Shown here one piece after another: positions 55,672 to 64,000 of a stretch of 64,000 bases of DNA. The DNA is taken from the NCBI RefSeq assembly GCF_000380005.1, contig NZ_KB904188.1:558001-622000 (forward strand), in the 5' to 3' direction. The stretch's first letter is position 1. Each line of letters begins with the position of its first letter. This DNA is from Streptococcus didelphis DSM 15616 (GTDB taxonomy: Bacteria; Bacillota; Bacilli; Lactobacillales; Streptococcaceae). Position numbers and translations under genes: made by a program. The notes beneath the pieces are model-generated. The model ran no database searches. It was not told the DNA's origin and was given only the letters and a program-made list of their open reading frames with translations.

Positions 55672-56481
55672 TTATAGTTCTTTAAGAATTGCCTTGATTA
55701 GGCCTTTAAAGTTCTCTTTGATTTTCTCAGTCACTTCAACCACTTCAGCATGATTTAATTCAGATTGGAAACCTGCTGCAAAGTTAGTAATAGCTGAAAT
55801 TCCTAATACCTTCATACCAGAATGGACAGCTACGATAACTTCTGGTACCGTTGACATTCCAACAGCATCTGCTCCCATTGTTTTAAAGGCCCGTATTTCT
55901 GCAGGTGTTTCATAAGTTGGACCAGAAACTCCTAAATAGACACCACCTTCAAGTTTAATTCCTAGTTGGTCAGCTACCTTATTTGCTACTTGACGGTATG
56001 ATGTGGTATAAGCATCTGACATATCAGGAAAACGGGGGCCAAATTCTTCAAGGTTTTCACCAATAAGAGGATTATTACCTGTAAGATTAATATGATCAGT
56101 AATCGCCATTAGGGTTCCTGGGCCATAACCAATACCACCAGCAGCATTGGTTACAATAAGACCAGTAGCTCCTAAGGCCTTCATTACACGGACTGGGAAG
56201 GTTACTGTTTCAATAGGATTTCCTTCATAATAATGAAAGCGTCCTTGTAAGGCTAAAACCTTACGACCAGATAATTCCCCATAAACTAGCTTACCTGCAT
56301 GGCCAACAACTGTTGATTGGCCCCAATTGGGAATATCTGCGTAGTCAATTACAATAGAATTTTCAACTTCTTCTGCCAATTCACCAAGGCCTGATCCTAG
56401 AATAAGACCAAAGTCAGGTTTTTCAATCCCTTTTGACTGTAAATAAGCTTTTGTTTCATTAATTTTACTTAGCAATGACAT
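55672..56481 (-). CDS. punA: Purine-nucleoside phosphorylase (trimeric, PunA type)
   Basis: 269-aa phosphorylase of the trimeric class, preferring inosine/guanosine. GLILGSGLGELAEEV near the N-terminus, GRFHYYEGNP and NAAGGIGYGPGTLM, and the late AVGMSTVPEVIVAVHSGM segment are canonical. It works with DeoD and RpiA in salvage of nucleosides and use of the pentose. It follows rpiA by 70 bp. Confidence 0.95.
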   Translation of the reverse strand: MSLLSKINETKAYLQSKGIEKPDFGLILGSGLGELAEEVENSIVIDYADIPNWGQSTVVGHAGKLVYGELSGRKVLALQGRFHYYEGNPIETVTFPVRVMKALGATGLIVTNAAGGIGYGPGTLMAITDHINLTGNNPLIGENLEEFGPRFPDMSDAYTTSYRQVANKVADQLGIKLEGGVYLGVSGPTYETPAEIRAFKTMGADAVGMSTVPEVIVAVHSGMKVLGISAITNFAAGFQSELNHAEVVEVTEKIKENFKGLIKAILKEL

Positions 56482-56551
56482 CTCTCATCTCTCCTTTATT
56501 TGTTAAGATTAATTATAATAGTTTAGTTAATAAGAATTAGTAATCTGGGAC

Positions 56552-57235
56552 TTATTTGTTAGTGGGAGCTTCTAGAACCTTGACACCATCTCTTCCAGCC
56601 ACAATCACCTTATCAACCATTTGATTAAATAAGCCATGCTCAACAACACCGACTGTCTTATCAAGCATTTCTCCAAATGCTAGTGGATCTTTTATGCATT
56701 TTAAGTTTAGATCGATGATAAAATTTTGCATATCTGTTAGCAGTCGCTTATTATCTTTCATTCTAAAGGATGGTTCATAGCCCTGCTTTTCAAAAACACG
56801 ATAGAGTCGCTCTGCGCCATATTGAACAACCTCTACTGGTAATTTAAAGGCCCCAAGATAATCAACCATTTTAGATTCATCAACAACCCAAATATAGTCT
56901 TTAGTAGGAGTCGCTACAATCTTTTCCATTAGTAAGGCCGCGCCGCCGCCTTTAATCCCATTAAAACATTTATCAACTTCATCAGCACCATCTACAGTCA
57001 CGTCAATTGAGTCAATGTCATCTACAGATTTTAAAGGAATGCCTAATTCTTGAGCCTGCTTAGTGGTTGCACTGGATGTTGTTACACCAATCACTTGCAA
57101 ACCTTCTTCTTTTACACGTCGTCCAATTTCCTCTACAAAGAAATAAGCAGTTGATCCAGTTCCTAGACCAATGGTCATTCCATCTTCTACATATTGCGCA
57201 GCTTTGACACCAGCAATTTTTTTGAGCGCTTCCAT
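56552..57235 (-). CDS. rpiA: Ribose-5-phosphate isomerase A
   Basis: 227-aa enzyme interconverting ribose-5-phosphate and ribulose-5-phosphate. [18 protein letters not shown] near residue 22, TVDGADEVD (catalytic Asp/Glu) near residue 82 and [14 protein letters not shown] near residue 95 are intact. AAGGAGG is before the ATG. First gene of the nucleoside/pentose operon. deoB, which I recall next to rpiA in other streptococci, is absent here. Confidence 0.96.
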   Translation of the reverse strand: MEALKKIAGVKAAQYVEDGMTIGLGTGSTAYFFVEEIGRRVKEEGLQVIGVTTSSATTKQAQELGIPLKSVDDIDSIDVTVDGADEVDKCFNGIKGGGAALLMEKIVATPTKDYIWVVDESKMVDYLGAFKLPVEVVQYGAERLYRVFEKQGYEPSFRMKDNKRLLTDMQNFIIDLNLKCIKDPLAFGEMLDKTVGVVEHGLFNQMVDKVIVAGRDGVKVLEAPTNK

Positions 57236-57269
57236 GGTTCCTCCTTAAACAAATGTCTTCTAGCACTTT

Positions 57270-57298
57270 ATTATAACATGAAAGCGCCAACTTGTTAA
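57270..57298 (-). promoter_or_regulatory. Promoter of rpiA-punA-deoD
   Basis: -35 TTAACA (57293-57298), 17-bp spacer with TGT before the -10, -10 TATAAT (57270-57275). Confidence 0.75.
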
Positions 57299-57396
57299 TG
57301 GGAATTCTGAAACTGTTTGTAAAATTAAGATTAGAGGGCTTCATTTTGCAAGTGAAAACCTTGCTTTATAGTCAGACTTATTCTAAAATAAAAGAC

Positions 57397-58773
57397 ATGA
57401 CTATAACTAAAGAATTTGATACAATTACTGCTATTTCAACACCTCTAGGGGAGGGGGCAATTGGTATTGTGCGTCTATCAGGAACAGATGCCCTAACAAT
57501 TGCTCAAAAAGTATTTAAGGGAAAAGACCTAAGAACAGTTTCTTCTCATACAATCAACTATGGGCATATTATTGACCCTCAAAAAAATGAAATTCTTGAT
57601 GAGGTTATGCTTACAGTGATGTTAGCACCTAAAACCTTCACTCGAGAAAATGTTGTGGAAATTAATACCCACGGTGGTATCGCTGTTACCAATGAAATTT
57701 TACAACTCCTAATTAAGCATGGTGCACGCATGGCAGAGCCAGGAGAATTCACTAAGCGTGCTTTCTTAAATGGACGTGTCGACTTGACCCAGGCTGAGGC
57801 TGTCATGGATATTATAAGAGCTAAAACTGATAAGGCTATGAATATTGCCGTCAAACAACTAGACGGTTCCTTATCACAGCTCATAAGCAAGACACGCCAA
57901 GAAATCCTCAATACCTTAGCTCAGGTTGAAGTTAATATTGACTACCCTGAATATGATGATGTTGAGGAAATGACAACTGCCCTCCTAAAAGAAAAAACAA
58001 GTGAATTCCAAAGTCTCTTAGAAAATCTCTTACGTACAGCTAAACGAGGAAAAATCTTAAGAGAAGGACTTTCTACAGCAATCATTGGTCGCCCAAATGT
58101 TGGAAAATCAAGCTTACTCAATAACCTTTTACGTGAAGAAAAAGCTATTGTCACTGATATTGCAGGTACTACTCGTGATGTTATTGAAGAATATGTCAAT
58201 ATCAAGGGTGTTCCTTTAAAACTAGTTGATACAGCTGGAATACGTGAAACTGAAGATTTTGTCGAAAAAATCGGAGTGGAACGTTCTAAAAAAGCATTAA
58301 ATGAAGCTGATTTAGTCCTACTTGTCCTAAATGCTTCTGAAGAACTGACCTCAGAAGATAAAATGCTCTTAGATCTAAGTAAGGATGCAAATCGAATTAT
58401 TCTACTTAATAAAACAGATTTACCTGAAAAAATCGAACGAGACCTACTACCAAAGGATAGTATTCCTATTTCTGTTATTAATAATGAAAATATTAATCTT
58501 ATCGAAGATAGAATTAATCACATCTTCTTTGATAATGCTGGTCTAGTAGAACAAGATGCTACTTATCTTTCTAACGCAAGACATATTTCCTTGATTGAAA
58601 AGGCTGTTGCTAGCTTACAGGCTGTTAATGAAGGATTAGCAATGGACATGCCAGTTGATCTCCTCCAAGTTGACCTCACCAGAACCTGGGAAATCCTTGG
58701 TGAAATTACTGGGGAAGCTGCTCCTGATGAACTTATCACACAACTTTTTAGTCAATTTTGTTTAGGAAAATAG
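57397..58773 (+). CDS. mnmE: tRNA modification GTPase MnmE
   Basis: 458-aa GTPase that, with MnmG, installs the (carboxymethyl)aminomethyl group on U34 of certain tRNAs. An N-terminal tetrahydrofolate-binding domain (residues 1-120, [21 protein letters not shown]) is followed by the inserted G domain (about 220-380; G1 [10 protein letters not shown]3 DTAG, G4 NKTD) and the C-terminal FCLGK that carries the catalytic Cys. The longest frame starts 35 codons upstream, but family length supports MTITKEFD. The ribosome binding site is weak. Divergent from rpiA. Confidence 0.96.
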   Translation: MTITKEFDTITAISTPLGEGAIGIVRLSGTDALTIAQKVFKGKDLRTVSSHTINYGHIIDPQKNEILDEVMLTVMLAPKTFTRENVVEINTHGGIAVTNEILQLLIKHGARMAEPGEFTKRAFLNGRVDLTQAEAVMDIIRAKTDKAMNIAVKQLDGSLSQLISKTRQEILNTLAQVEVNIDYPEYDDVEEMTTALLKEKTSEFQSLLENLLRTAKRGKILREGLSTAIIGRPNVGKSSLLNNLLREEKAIVTDIAGTTRDVIEEYVNIKGVPLKLVDTAGIRETEDFVEKIGVERSKKALNEADLVLLVLNASEELTSEDKMLLDLSKDANRIILLNKTDLPEKIERDLLPKDSIPISVINNENINLIEDRINHIFFDNAGLVEQDATYLSNARHISLIEKAVASLQAVNEGLAMDMPVDLLQVDLTRTWEILGEITGEAAPDELITQLFSQFCLGK

Positions 58774-58821
58774 TAAGAATTGTCTAGAATTTCTACAAAT
58801 AATTTCTTATACTTAGAAAGC

Positions 58822-58855
58822 AAAAACTGGAAGCTCAAATGAACTTCCAGTTTTT
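58822..58855. terminator. Bidirectional terminator between mnmE and pepV
   Basis: A perfect 12-bp stem AAAAACTGGAAG/CTTCCAGTTTTT (58822-58833 and 58844-58855) with a 10-nt loop. Confidence 0.9.
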
Positions 58856-58861
58856 CTATTC

Positions 58862-60265
58862 TTATTTAATTAACTCGTAGATAGCTTCTGCATAAATAGC
58901 TGCTGATCTAAAGATATTGTCTAATGGCATATATTCATTAGCCTGGTGCATAGTATTTTCATCACCTGGGAACATTGCTCCAAAGGCAACACCACGTTCT
59001 AACAAACGACCAAAGGTTCCCCCACCAATAACTTGTTCATAGCCTTTCAAACCTGTTTGCTTTTCATAGACACTTAACAAGGTTGAAACCAAGTCATCAT
59101 CTATTGGCACATAATGTGGTTTATGCTCATGTTCTGATAGACTTACGCCACTAATACCTTCTAGTTTTTCTAAGCCCGCTTTGAGAGTAGCTGCATCTGT
59201 TCCTTTAGGGTAACGGAAATTTAAGGCGATGGTATTATCATTTGAATCTTTGTCAAAGTTAAAGACACCAGCATTCATGCTAAGAGCACCCATCTTATCA
59301 TCACTATAGGCTAAACCAAGTTTTTGAGCATCAAAATCCTCATGCAGAGTATCACCTGCGATGCTTAGAAAGGCTTTTGCAGGGCCTTGGAAATCAAATT
59401 GGTTTAGATATTTTGCTAGTAAGGTTGCACCATTTATACCAAGTTCTGGTGTTGATCCATGGGCAGACTTACCAATAATTGTTACTTCAATATCGGAACC
59501 ATTTGCTTCAATAGAACCATCAACCTTATGTTCTGATAAAAATTGTTCTAAAGAAGCTTGAAGCACATTAAGAGGATGTACAGAACTGATTACTGCCTTT
59601 GCAGATTCTGGGACCATATTTTCGCGAAGTCCACCCTTAAAGGAATGAAGGACAAAGGCTCCCTGATTCTGACCATTAAAATGAAGATACTCTGTGATAT
59701 TACCTTTTTCCCCATTGATAATTGGAAACTCTGCATCAGGTGAAAAACCAAAATCAGGATTCTTTAAGCCATTGTGAGCAAAATAATAGTCCATATCGCC
59801 CCAACCAGATTCTTCATCTGTACCAACTACAAAACGAACCTTTTTAGAAACTGGTAAGCCTAACTCCTTAATAATTTTAAGAGCATAATAACACGCTAAG
59901 GTAGGGCCTTTATCATCAGATGAGCCACGCGCATAAATCTTATTGTCTTTAATTACTGGTTCATAGGGGGCTGTATCCCAGCCACTTCCTGCAGGAACAA
60001 CATCTAAGTGTCCAAAAATACCAAGCACTTGATCTCCCTGACCAAACTCAAAATCACCAGCGTAATTATCAATATTACGTGTCTTGTAACCATCTCGCTC
60101 TGCCATGGCTAAAAAATGCTCCAAAGCCTTAACAGGTCCTGGTCCAAAAGGATGCTTTTCATCTGCTTGGGAATCATCACGTTCTGAATTAATGCGTAGC
60201 ATGTTCATAAGGTCTTCGAGCATGGCTTCTTTTCGTTTATCAACTTCTGCTTTAAAATCAATCAT
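58862..60265 (-). CDS. pepV: Dipeptidase PepV (M20 family)
   Basis: 467-aa zinc dipeptidase that cleaves dipeptides taken up by the cell. Metal ligands and catalytic residues lie in FGHLDVVPAG (near residue 86), SSDDKGP (near 118), the catalytic Glu in GTDEESGW (near 152), and a late His in GAMFPGDENTMHQANE. The large lid domain inserted at about 185-385 gives the typical PepV length. The GTG at 60268 is rejected in favour of the ATG at 60265, with GGAG 7 nt before it. Confidence 0.94.
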   Translation of the reverse strand: MIDFKAEVDKRKEAMLEDLMNMLRINSERDDSQADEKHPFGPGPVKALEHFLAMAERDGYKTRNIDNYAGDFEFGQGDQVLGIFGHLDVVPAGSGWDTAPYEPVIKDNKIYARGSSDDKGPTLACYYALKIIKELGLPVSKKVRFVVGTDEESGWGDMDYYFAHNGLKNPDFGFSPDAEFPIINGEKGNITEYLHFNGQNQGAFVLHSFKGGLRENMVPESAKAVISSVHPLNVLQASLEQFLSEHKVDGSIEANGSDIEVTIIGKSAHGSTPELGINGATLLAKYLNQFDFQGPAKAFLSIAGDTLHEDFDAQKLGLAYSDDKMGALSMNAGVFNFDKDSNDNTIALNFRYPKGTDAATLKAGLEKLEGISGVSLSEHEHKPHYVPIDDDLVSTLLSVYEKQTGLKGYEQVIGGGTFGRLLERGVAFGAMFPGDENTMHQANEYMPLDNIFRSAAIYAEAIYELIK

Positions 60266-60352
60266 CACATTTCTCCTTTATTTTTTAATTGCCTTTATTT
60301 ATCAATTTTTAACTTAGAATAAGTTCTCTACTAATTACTTCGCCTGAGTCTC

Positions 60353-60955
60353 TTAACGCTTTTCAATAAGTTCATCCACAGGCAAACGGTAGCTTGGTTC
60401 TACAACCTGATCACTATAGCCGACTGTTATGAGAATTTCTGGGCGGAAACGTTTATCGACGTCTAAAATGGCATTGGTTTGGCTCTTGTCAAAGCCTAAG
60501 ATCATGTTTGAAGCTATCTTTTGGTCAGTGAGAGCTAGGACCAAATTCATTGCAACTAAGCCAGAATTAAAAGCTAAATACTCACCTTTAGTAATATCAT
60601 CATAGGCAGCATAACGCGGAGGCAGAGTTTCCATATAGTAGCCAATTAAATCATCTGGGAGCGACTTAACCCCAATACGGGCAATTTTACGAGACCTTTG
60701 TACTAAATCTGTATCTGAGAAAATAGCTACTACATACTGAGCTTCTTCAATTTGCTTTTTATTACCTAAGACCATATCCTTAGCTAACTCAGCCTTTTTT
60801 TCTTTAACAATGACAAATTTCCATGGTTGAATGTTATTTGCACTTGGAGCCAAGGTAGCAATTTCAATGGCAGTTCGCAAATCTTTGTAATCAACTGGCT
60901 GATTATTAAAAGATTTAACAGCATGGCGTTTTTTATTTAACTCAAGAAATTTCAT
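60353..60955 (-). CDS. NAD(P)H-dependent nitroreductase family protein
   Basis: 200-aa FMN oxidoreductase of the nitroreductase superfamily. The N-terminal KKRHAVKSFNNQPVD binds FMN phosphate through its Arg/Lys, APSANNIQPWKFVIV is the typical second motif, and the C-terminal YSDQVVEPSYRLPVDELI closes the fold. The physiological substrate is unknown. AGGAAG is before the ATG. It lies 87 bp upstream of pepV on the same strand and may be co-transcribed. Confidence 0.88.
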   Translation of the reverse strand: MKFLELNKKRHAVKSFNNQPVDYKDLRTAIEIATLAPSANNIQPWKFVIVKEKKAELAKDMVLGNKKQIEEAQYVVAIFSDTDLVQRSRKIARIGVKSLPDDLIGYYMETLPPRYAAYDDITKGEYLAFNSGLVAMNLVLALTDQKIASNMILGFDKSQTNAILDVDKRFRPEILITVGYSDQVVEPSYRLPVDELIEKR

Positions 60956-61263
60956 ATGGAACTTCCTATCTATTCTGAATTTTTAGTTTTTACTATTTTA
61001 CCATAAAATAGCTTTAACTTCTTCTATAAAAAATAGGGAACGTTGTGCATTTCACTTATAATACTAATTAGCTCTATTTTCTTGCTACTTTTCTAACCCC
61101 TTATTATACCAAGTAGAAGAAAATGAAGATGCCCCTAAAATCACATCATAAAAACCAATACATGATTACATGTGCTGGTTTTTTTTATGGTATCAGTTAA
61201 TGTCTATAGCCTCATTTACAGGAAATCATTACCTCTTTAAACATATTTGTAACTTATTAATAC
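60956..61263. other. Intergenic region between uvrC and the nitroreductase gene
   Basis: About 308 bp without a supported gene. A minus-strand extended -10 box (TGGTATAAT, hexamer 61103-61108) points toward the nitroreductase gene, about 150 nt away, and a second TGGTAAAAT lies nearer. A hairpin with A and T runs at 61150-61187 is the probable terminator of uvrC. Confidence 0.5.
61150..61187. terminator. Hairpin terminator downstream of uvrC
   Basis: Arms about 61150-61164 and 61169-61183 (ACATG/CATGT core with two weak pairs) are flanked by AAAAA on the left and eight T on the right. The stronger T run is on the plus strand. Confidence 0.65.
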
Positions 61264-63039
61264 TTAATGCTTAGAAAATTTTTCCTTAAGCTCTTCTGCT
61301 ACTTTTCTAGGAATCCCTATGGCTATAATATCTTCTAAGCTTGCTTTTTCAATATTAGGTAGACTTTTAAATACTTTCAATAATAATTGTTTTCTTTTCG
61401 GACCAAGTCCAGCAATAGCATCCAATTTTGATGAAAAAGAGTTTTTACTTCTAACCTGCCTATGGAAGGTAATAGCAAAGCGGTGCACCTCATCTTGAAT
61501 GCGATGAAGCAAGAAAAATTCTTCTGAATTTCGTGGAAGATTAATAACGGTCAAAGGATCTCCAAAAAGTAACTCTTGAGTTTGATGCTTATCGTTTTTT
61601 TGTAGGCCAGCAACAGGAATAGTCAAACCAAGCTGATTCCTAATAACATCCTTAGCTACATTAACTTGGCCTTGACCACCATCAATAATAATCAAATCCG
61701 GAGCCTGCAAATCATCCTTGAGAACACGACTGTAGCGACGGTAAATTACCTCTCTCATACTTGCGTAATCATCAGGGCCTTGGACAGTTTTTATTTTAAA
61801 CTTACGATAGTCTTTTTTACTTGGTTTACCATCTACAAAAACAACCATGGCAGCAACAGGACTGGTCCCTTGAATATTAGAATTATCAAAGGCTTCAATC
61901 CTTCTTGGCACCTTAATAGCTAGGAGATTGGCCAAATTTTCAACAGCACCCTGTGTTTTTTTCAAATCTTTTTCCAAAAGATCAAACTTTTGCTGGAGAC
62001 TGACTCTGGCATTTTTAGTTGCTAAAGCTACTAATTGTTTCTTTTCTCCTTTTTGTGGCTTAATAATTTTAGTAGGAACAACTGCCTCTACCAATTCTTG
62101 GTCAATATTAGAAGGAATAAAGACCTCCTTAGGTAGAAAATGCTTTTTATCTTGATAAAACTGCCCTATATAGGTTAAAAAATCTTCTTCTGCTTCATTA
62201 TAATATGGAAAAAGGTTGACATCCCGTTGGATTAATTTACCTTGTCTAACAAAGAAAACTTGTACACACATCCAGCCCTTATCGACATAATAACCAAAGA
62301 TATCCCTATCTTGGAGGTCTTTACTCATGACCCTTTGCTTAGTTCTCATAGTAGCAATGCCAGAAATCAAGTCTCTGTACTCTGCTGCTCTTTCAAATTC
62401 CATAGCTTGAGAAGCTGTTAACATCTTATCTTTCAAGGAATTAAGAATCTTATCATCCTTACCATTTAAGAACTGTTTAACGTCATCCACTAGGCTGTCC
62501 CAATATGCCTTATCTGTATGGCAAATGGTATGGGCATTGCATTGCCCTAAGTGATAATAAAAGCATACCTTGTTAACGGGATTCTTACATTTCTTAAAGG
62601 GAAAAATCCTATCTAAGAGCTTTTTGACTTCGTTGGCAGTATAGGAATCTGGGTAGGGGCCAAAATAGAGGCCATCATTTTTTTTAATCTGTCTGGTAAT
62701 TAATAAGCGAGGGAAAACATCACTGGTAATCTTAATAAAGGGGTAAGACTTATCATCCTTAAGTTTGATATTATACTTGGGCATATTTTCTTGGATAAGA
62801 TTAATCTCCAAGAGCAGAGCTTCTGTATTAGAACTTGTAACAATAAATTCAAAGTCTTCAATTTCAGAAACCAGGATTTCTGTTTTGGTATCATGGCTTC
62901 CTCGAAAATAAGACCTTACCCTATTACGTAAATTTTTAGCCTTACCAACATAAATAATGGTGCCATTCTTATCTTTATGCAGATAACAACCTGGACTATC
63001 TGGTAATAATTCTAACTTGTGCTTAATCAGTTCATTCAT
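61264..63039 (-). CDS. uvrC: Excinuclease ABC subunit C
   Basis: 591-aa nuclease that makes both cuts in nucleotide excision repair. An N-terminal GIY-YIG domain ([20 protein letters not shown], residues 16-35) for the 3' cut, a Cys-rich patch [17 protein letters not shown] (near 165), a UVR domain ([20 protein letters not shown]), an RNase H-like domain with DNSNIQG (near 368) for the 5' cut, and C-terminal helix-hairpin-helix motifs are visible. The ATG has AGGG only 2 nt upstream, which is tight, but the N-terminus matches the family. Confidence 0.97.
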   Translation of the reverse strand: MNELIKHKLELLPDSPGCYLHKDKNGTIIYVGKAKNLRNRVRSYFRGSHDTKTEILVSEIEDFEFIVTSSNTEALLLEINLIQENMPKYNIKLKDDKSYPFIKITSDVFPRLLITRQIKKNDGLYFGPYPDSYTANEVKKLLDRIFPFKKCKNPVNKVCFYYHLGQCNAHTICHTDKAYWDSLVDDVKQFLNGKDDKILNSLKDKMLTASQAMEFERAAEYRDLISGIATMRTKQRVMSKDLQDRDIFGYYVDKGWMCVQVFFVRQGKLIQRDVNLFPYYNEAEEDFLTYIGQFYQDKKHFLPKEVFIPSNIDQELVEAVVPTKIIKPQKGEKKQLVALATKNARVSLQQKFDLLEKDLKKTQGAVENLANLLAIKVPRRIEAFDNSNIQGTSPVAAMVVFVDGKPSKKDYRKFKIKTVQGPDDYASMREVIYRRYSRVLKDDLQAPDLIIIDGGQGQVNVAKDVIRNQLGLTIPVAGLQKNDKHQTQELLFGDPLTVINLPRNSEEFFLLHRIQDEVHRFAITFHRQVRSKNSFSSKLDAIAGLGPKRKQLLLKVFKSLPNIEKASLEDIIAIGIPRKVAEELKEKFSKH

Positions 63040-63066
63040 GACCCTATTTTATCAAAATTTATGTCT

Positions 63067-63170
63067 TTTGGCCTAAAAAAGAACTAGCTTACTCTAATCC
63101 CCACGGTGTGTTCCACTCCTGAATAAATCTAAAAAGATTATTCCCCACATATAATGAGATTTTAGGCCAG
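63067..63170. repeat. Inverted-repeat-bounded intergenic element
   Basis: TGGCCTAAAA (63069-63078) and TTTTAGGCCA (about 63160-63169) bracket roughly 80 bp. That interval contains a GAATAAATCT/AGATTATTC hairpin and two similar G-rich segments on the minus strand (GTGGGGAATA and GTGGGGATTA). It could be a folded RNA or a small mobile repeat. Confidence 0.45.
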
Positions 63171-63207
63171 AAAAAAGACCTAACAGACTAATAGCTGCTA
63201 AGTCTTT
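63171..63207 (-). terminator. Terminator of the aldehyde dehydrogenase gene
   Basis: A 13-bp stem with two wobble pairs (63174-63186 and 63195-63207) and an 8-nt loop is followed by T6 on the minus strand. Confidence 0.85.
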
Positions 63208-63222
63208 TGAATAGGATAGAGC

Positions 63223-64000
63223 CTATTTTTTTGGAGTATAGATTAAATGCTCATTGACAAAAGCATCAAAGCCGAGTTCACTTAATTCGCGTCCGTAACC
63301 AGAATTCTTAATACCACCAAATGGAAGTTCAGGAAGACTAGCCCAACCAGAATTAATAAAGGTCATACCGGTTTCAATTTTAGCTGCAACTTCTTGTGCA
63401 TGTTTTGCATCACTACTAAAGACAGTACTACCTAAACCATATTTAGAATCATTAGCAAGTTCTATAGCTTCTTCTTCAGAAGCAACTTTATAAACAGAAG
63501 CTACTGGTCCAAATATTTCTTGATGGAAAATTGGGTTTTCTTTAGTAATTCCAGTAATGATTGTTGGCATAACAAAGTTACCTGGATGATCAATTGCTTC
63601 ATTACCATATACTAATTCAGCCCCATTATCCAAAGCAAGTTTGATTTGTTTTAAAGTATCTTCTTTGGCAGCTTGAGAAGACAGAGGTGCTAGGCTAGTT
63701 TCTGGGTCCATAGGGTCACCCCATTTAGCAGTTTTAAAGACTTTTGTAATCAAGTCAAGGAAACGTTCATGATCTTTTTCCATGACAATAAAGCGTTTAG
63801 ATGAGGTACATACTTGACCAGCATTATAAAGGCGAGCAAAGAAGAGGATTTTTTCCAGTTCATCCCAATCTGCATCATCTAAGACAATAAAGGCATCATT
63901 ACCACCAAGTTCTAGGGTAGATTTTTTCAAATTCTTACCAGCTGCCTCAGCAATGGAAGCTCCACCACGTTCAGAACCTGTCAAGCAGGCTCCTGCTACA
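63223..64000 (-). CDS. Aldehyde dehydrogenase, succinate-semialdehyde type (partial)
   Basis: 3' part of a gene cut by the right edge of the window; the reading frame continues to base 64000 with no real start inside. The visible 259 or so residues cover the catalytic half of an NAD(P)-dependent aldehyde dehydrogenase: the general base Glu in LELGGND, the catalytic Cys in GQVCTSSKR, the EIFGPVASV motif and the PFGGIKNSGYGRE signature near the end. It resembles streptococcal enzymes annotated as succinate-semialdehyde dehydrogenase (GabD). The exact substrate is uncertain. Confidence 0.88.
   Translation of the reverse strand, partial: VAGACLTGSERGGASIAEAAGKNLKKSTLELGGNDAFIVLDDADWDELEKILFFARLYNAGQVCTSSKRFIVMEKDHERFLDLITKVFKTAKWGDPMDPETSLAPLSSQAAKEDTLKQIKLALDNGAELVYGNEAIDHPGNFVMPTIITGITKENPIFHQEIFGPVASVYKVASEEEAIELANDSKYGLGSTVFSSDAKHAQEVAAKIETGMTFINSGWASLPELPFGGIKNSGYGRELSELGFDAFVNEHLIYTPKK

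Overview
This window is a chromosomal segment of a low-GC Gram-positive coccus of the pyogenic Streptococcus group. The evidence is the CAMP factor gene, the streptococcal cpsY/cpsABCD capsule layout beside rpiA-punA-deoD, a tmRNA whose tag reads AKNTNTYALAA, and housekeeping proteins that read like close relatives of the S. pyogenes, S. uberis and S. iniae versions. A fish or bovine pyogenic species (S. parauberis, S. iniae or S. uberis type) fits best. The species is an inference and cannot be fixed from this window alone.

Layout, left to right. 0-16 kb is mostly core genome on the minus strand: pcrA helicase, a divergent CDF metal exporter, the CAMP factor, a YjdM/PhnA-type zinc-ribbon protein, glmS, a signal-peptidase-like protein that has lost both catalytic residues, pyk-pfkA (glycolysis) and dnaE. 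A plus-strand YtrA-type GntR regulator/ABC transporter operon follows. 16-21 kb holds a VTT-family membrane protein, ssrA (tmRNA), an unrecognised secreted protein, a lipoprotein, three tRNAs (Arg-CCG, Gln-TTG, Tyr-GTA) and rpsA. 21-36 kb contains a DUF2969 protein, parC and parE, plsY, ung-pyrC, a tandem pair of amino-acid-binding lipoproteins with one permease and no ATPase, an amidase, an acetyltransferase, and pyrF-pyrE behind a PyrR-type attenuator.

36-54 kb is the capsule locus, transcribed right to left. It starts from an extended -10 promoter upstream of cpsA and runs through cpsB, cpsC and cpsD into a strain-variable part. That part holds a WbpM/PglF-like 4,6-dehydratase, a PglC-like phosphoglycosyl transferase, a DegT aminotransferase, a GNAT acetyltransferase, three glycosyltransferases, a Wzy-like polymerase, a hexapeptide acetyltransferase, a WbsX-like protein and a Wzx flippase, and ends with UDP-glucose dehydrogenase. 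Together these suggest that the repeat unit is initiated on a 4-amino-4,6-dideoxy-HexNAc (bacillosamine-type) sugar and contains a uronic acid, assembled by the Wzx/Wzy route and controlled by the CpsBCD phosphoregulatory system. The 37.4-45.4 kb part is visibly more AT-rich than the flanks, as expected of exchanged serotype genes. The divergent LysR regulator cpsY closes the locus.

54-64 kb returns to core genome: an rpiA-punA-deoD nucleoside/pentose operon ending in a small protein with a Csm6-like HEPN RNase motif, then mnmE, pepV, a nitroreductase, uvrC and the 3' part of an aldehyde dehydrogenase gene cut by the window edge.

The strongest candidates for something undescribed are: the stand-alone HEPN-motif protein translationally coupled to deoD; the signal peptidase I homologue without its Ser/Lys dyad at the glmS locus; two genes (plsY and the VTT protein gene) with extended -10 boxes placed so that their mRNAs would be leaderless; a perfect 14-bp palindrome in the CAMP factor promoter; and an inverted-repeat-bounded element of about 104 bp between uvrC and the aldehyde dehydrogenase gene. 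I see no CRISPR array, insertion sequence, prophage or rRNA operon. Start codons were re-chosen wherever a Shine-Dalgarno (SD) sequence or family length pointed to a different start from the longest open frame.
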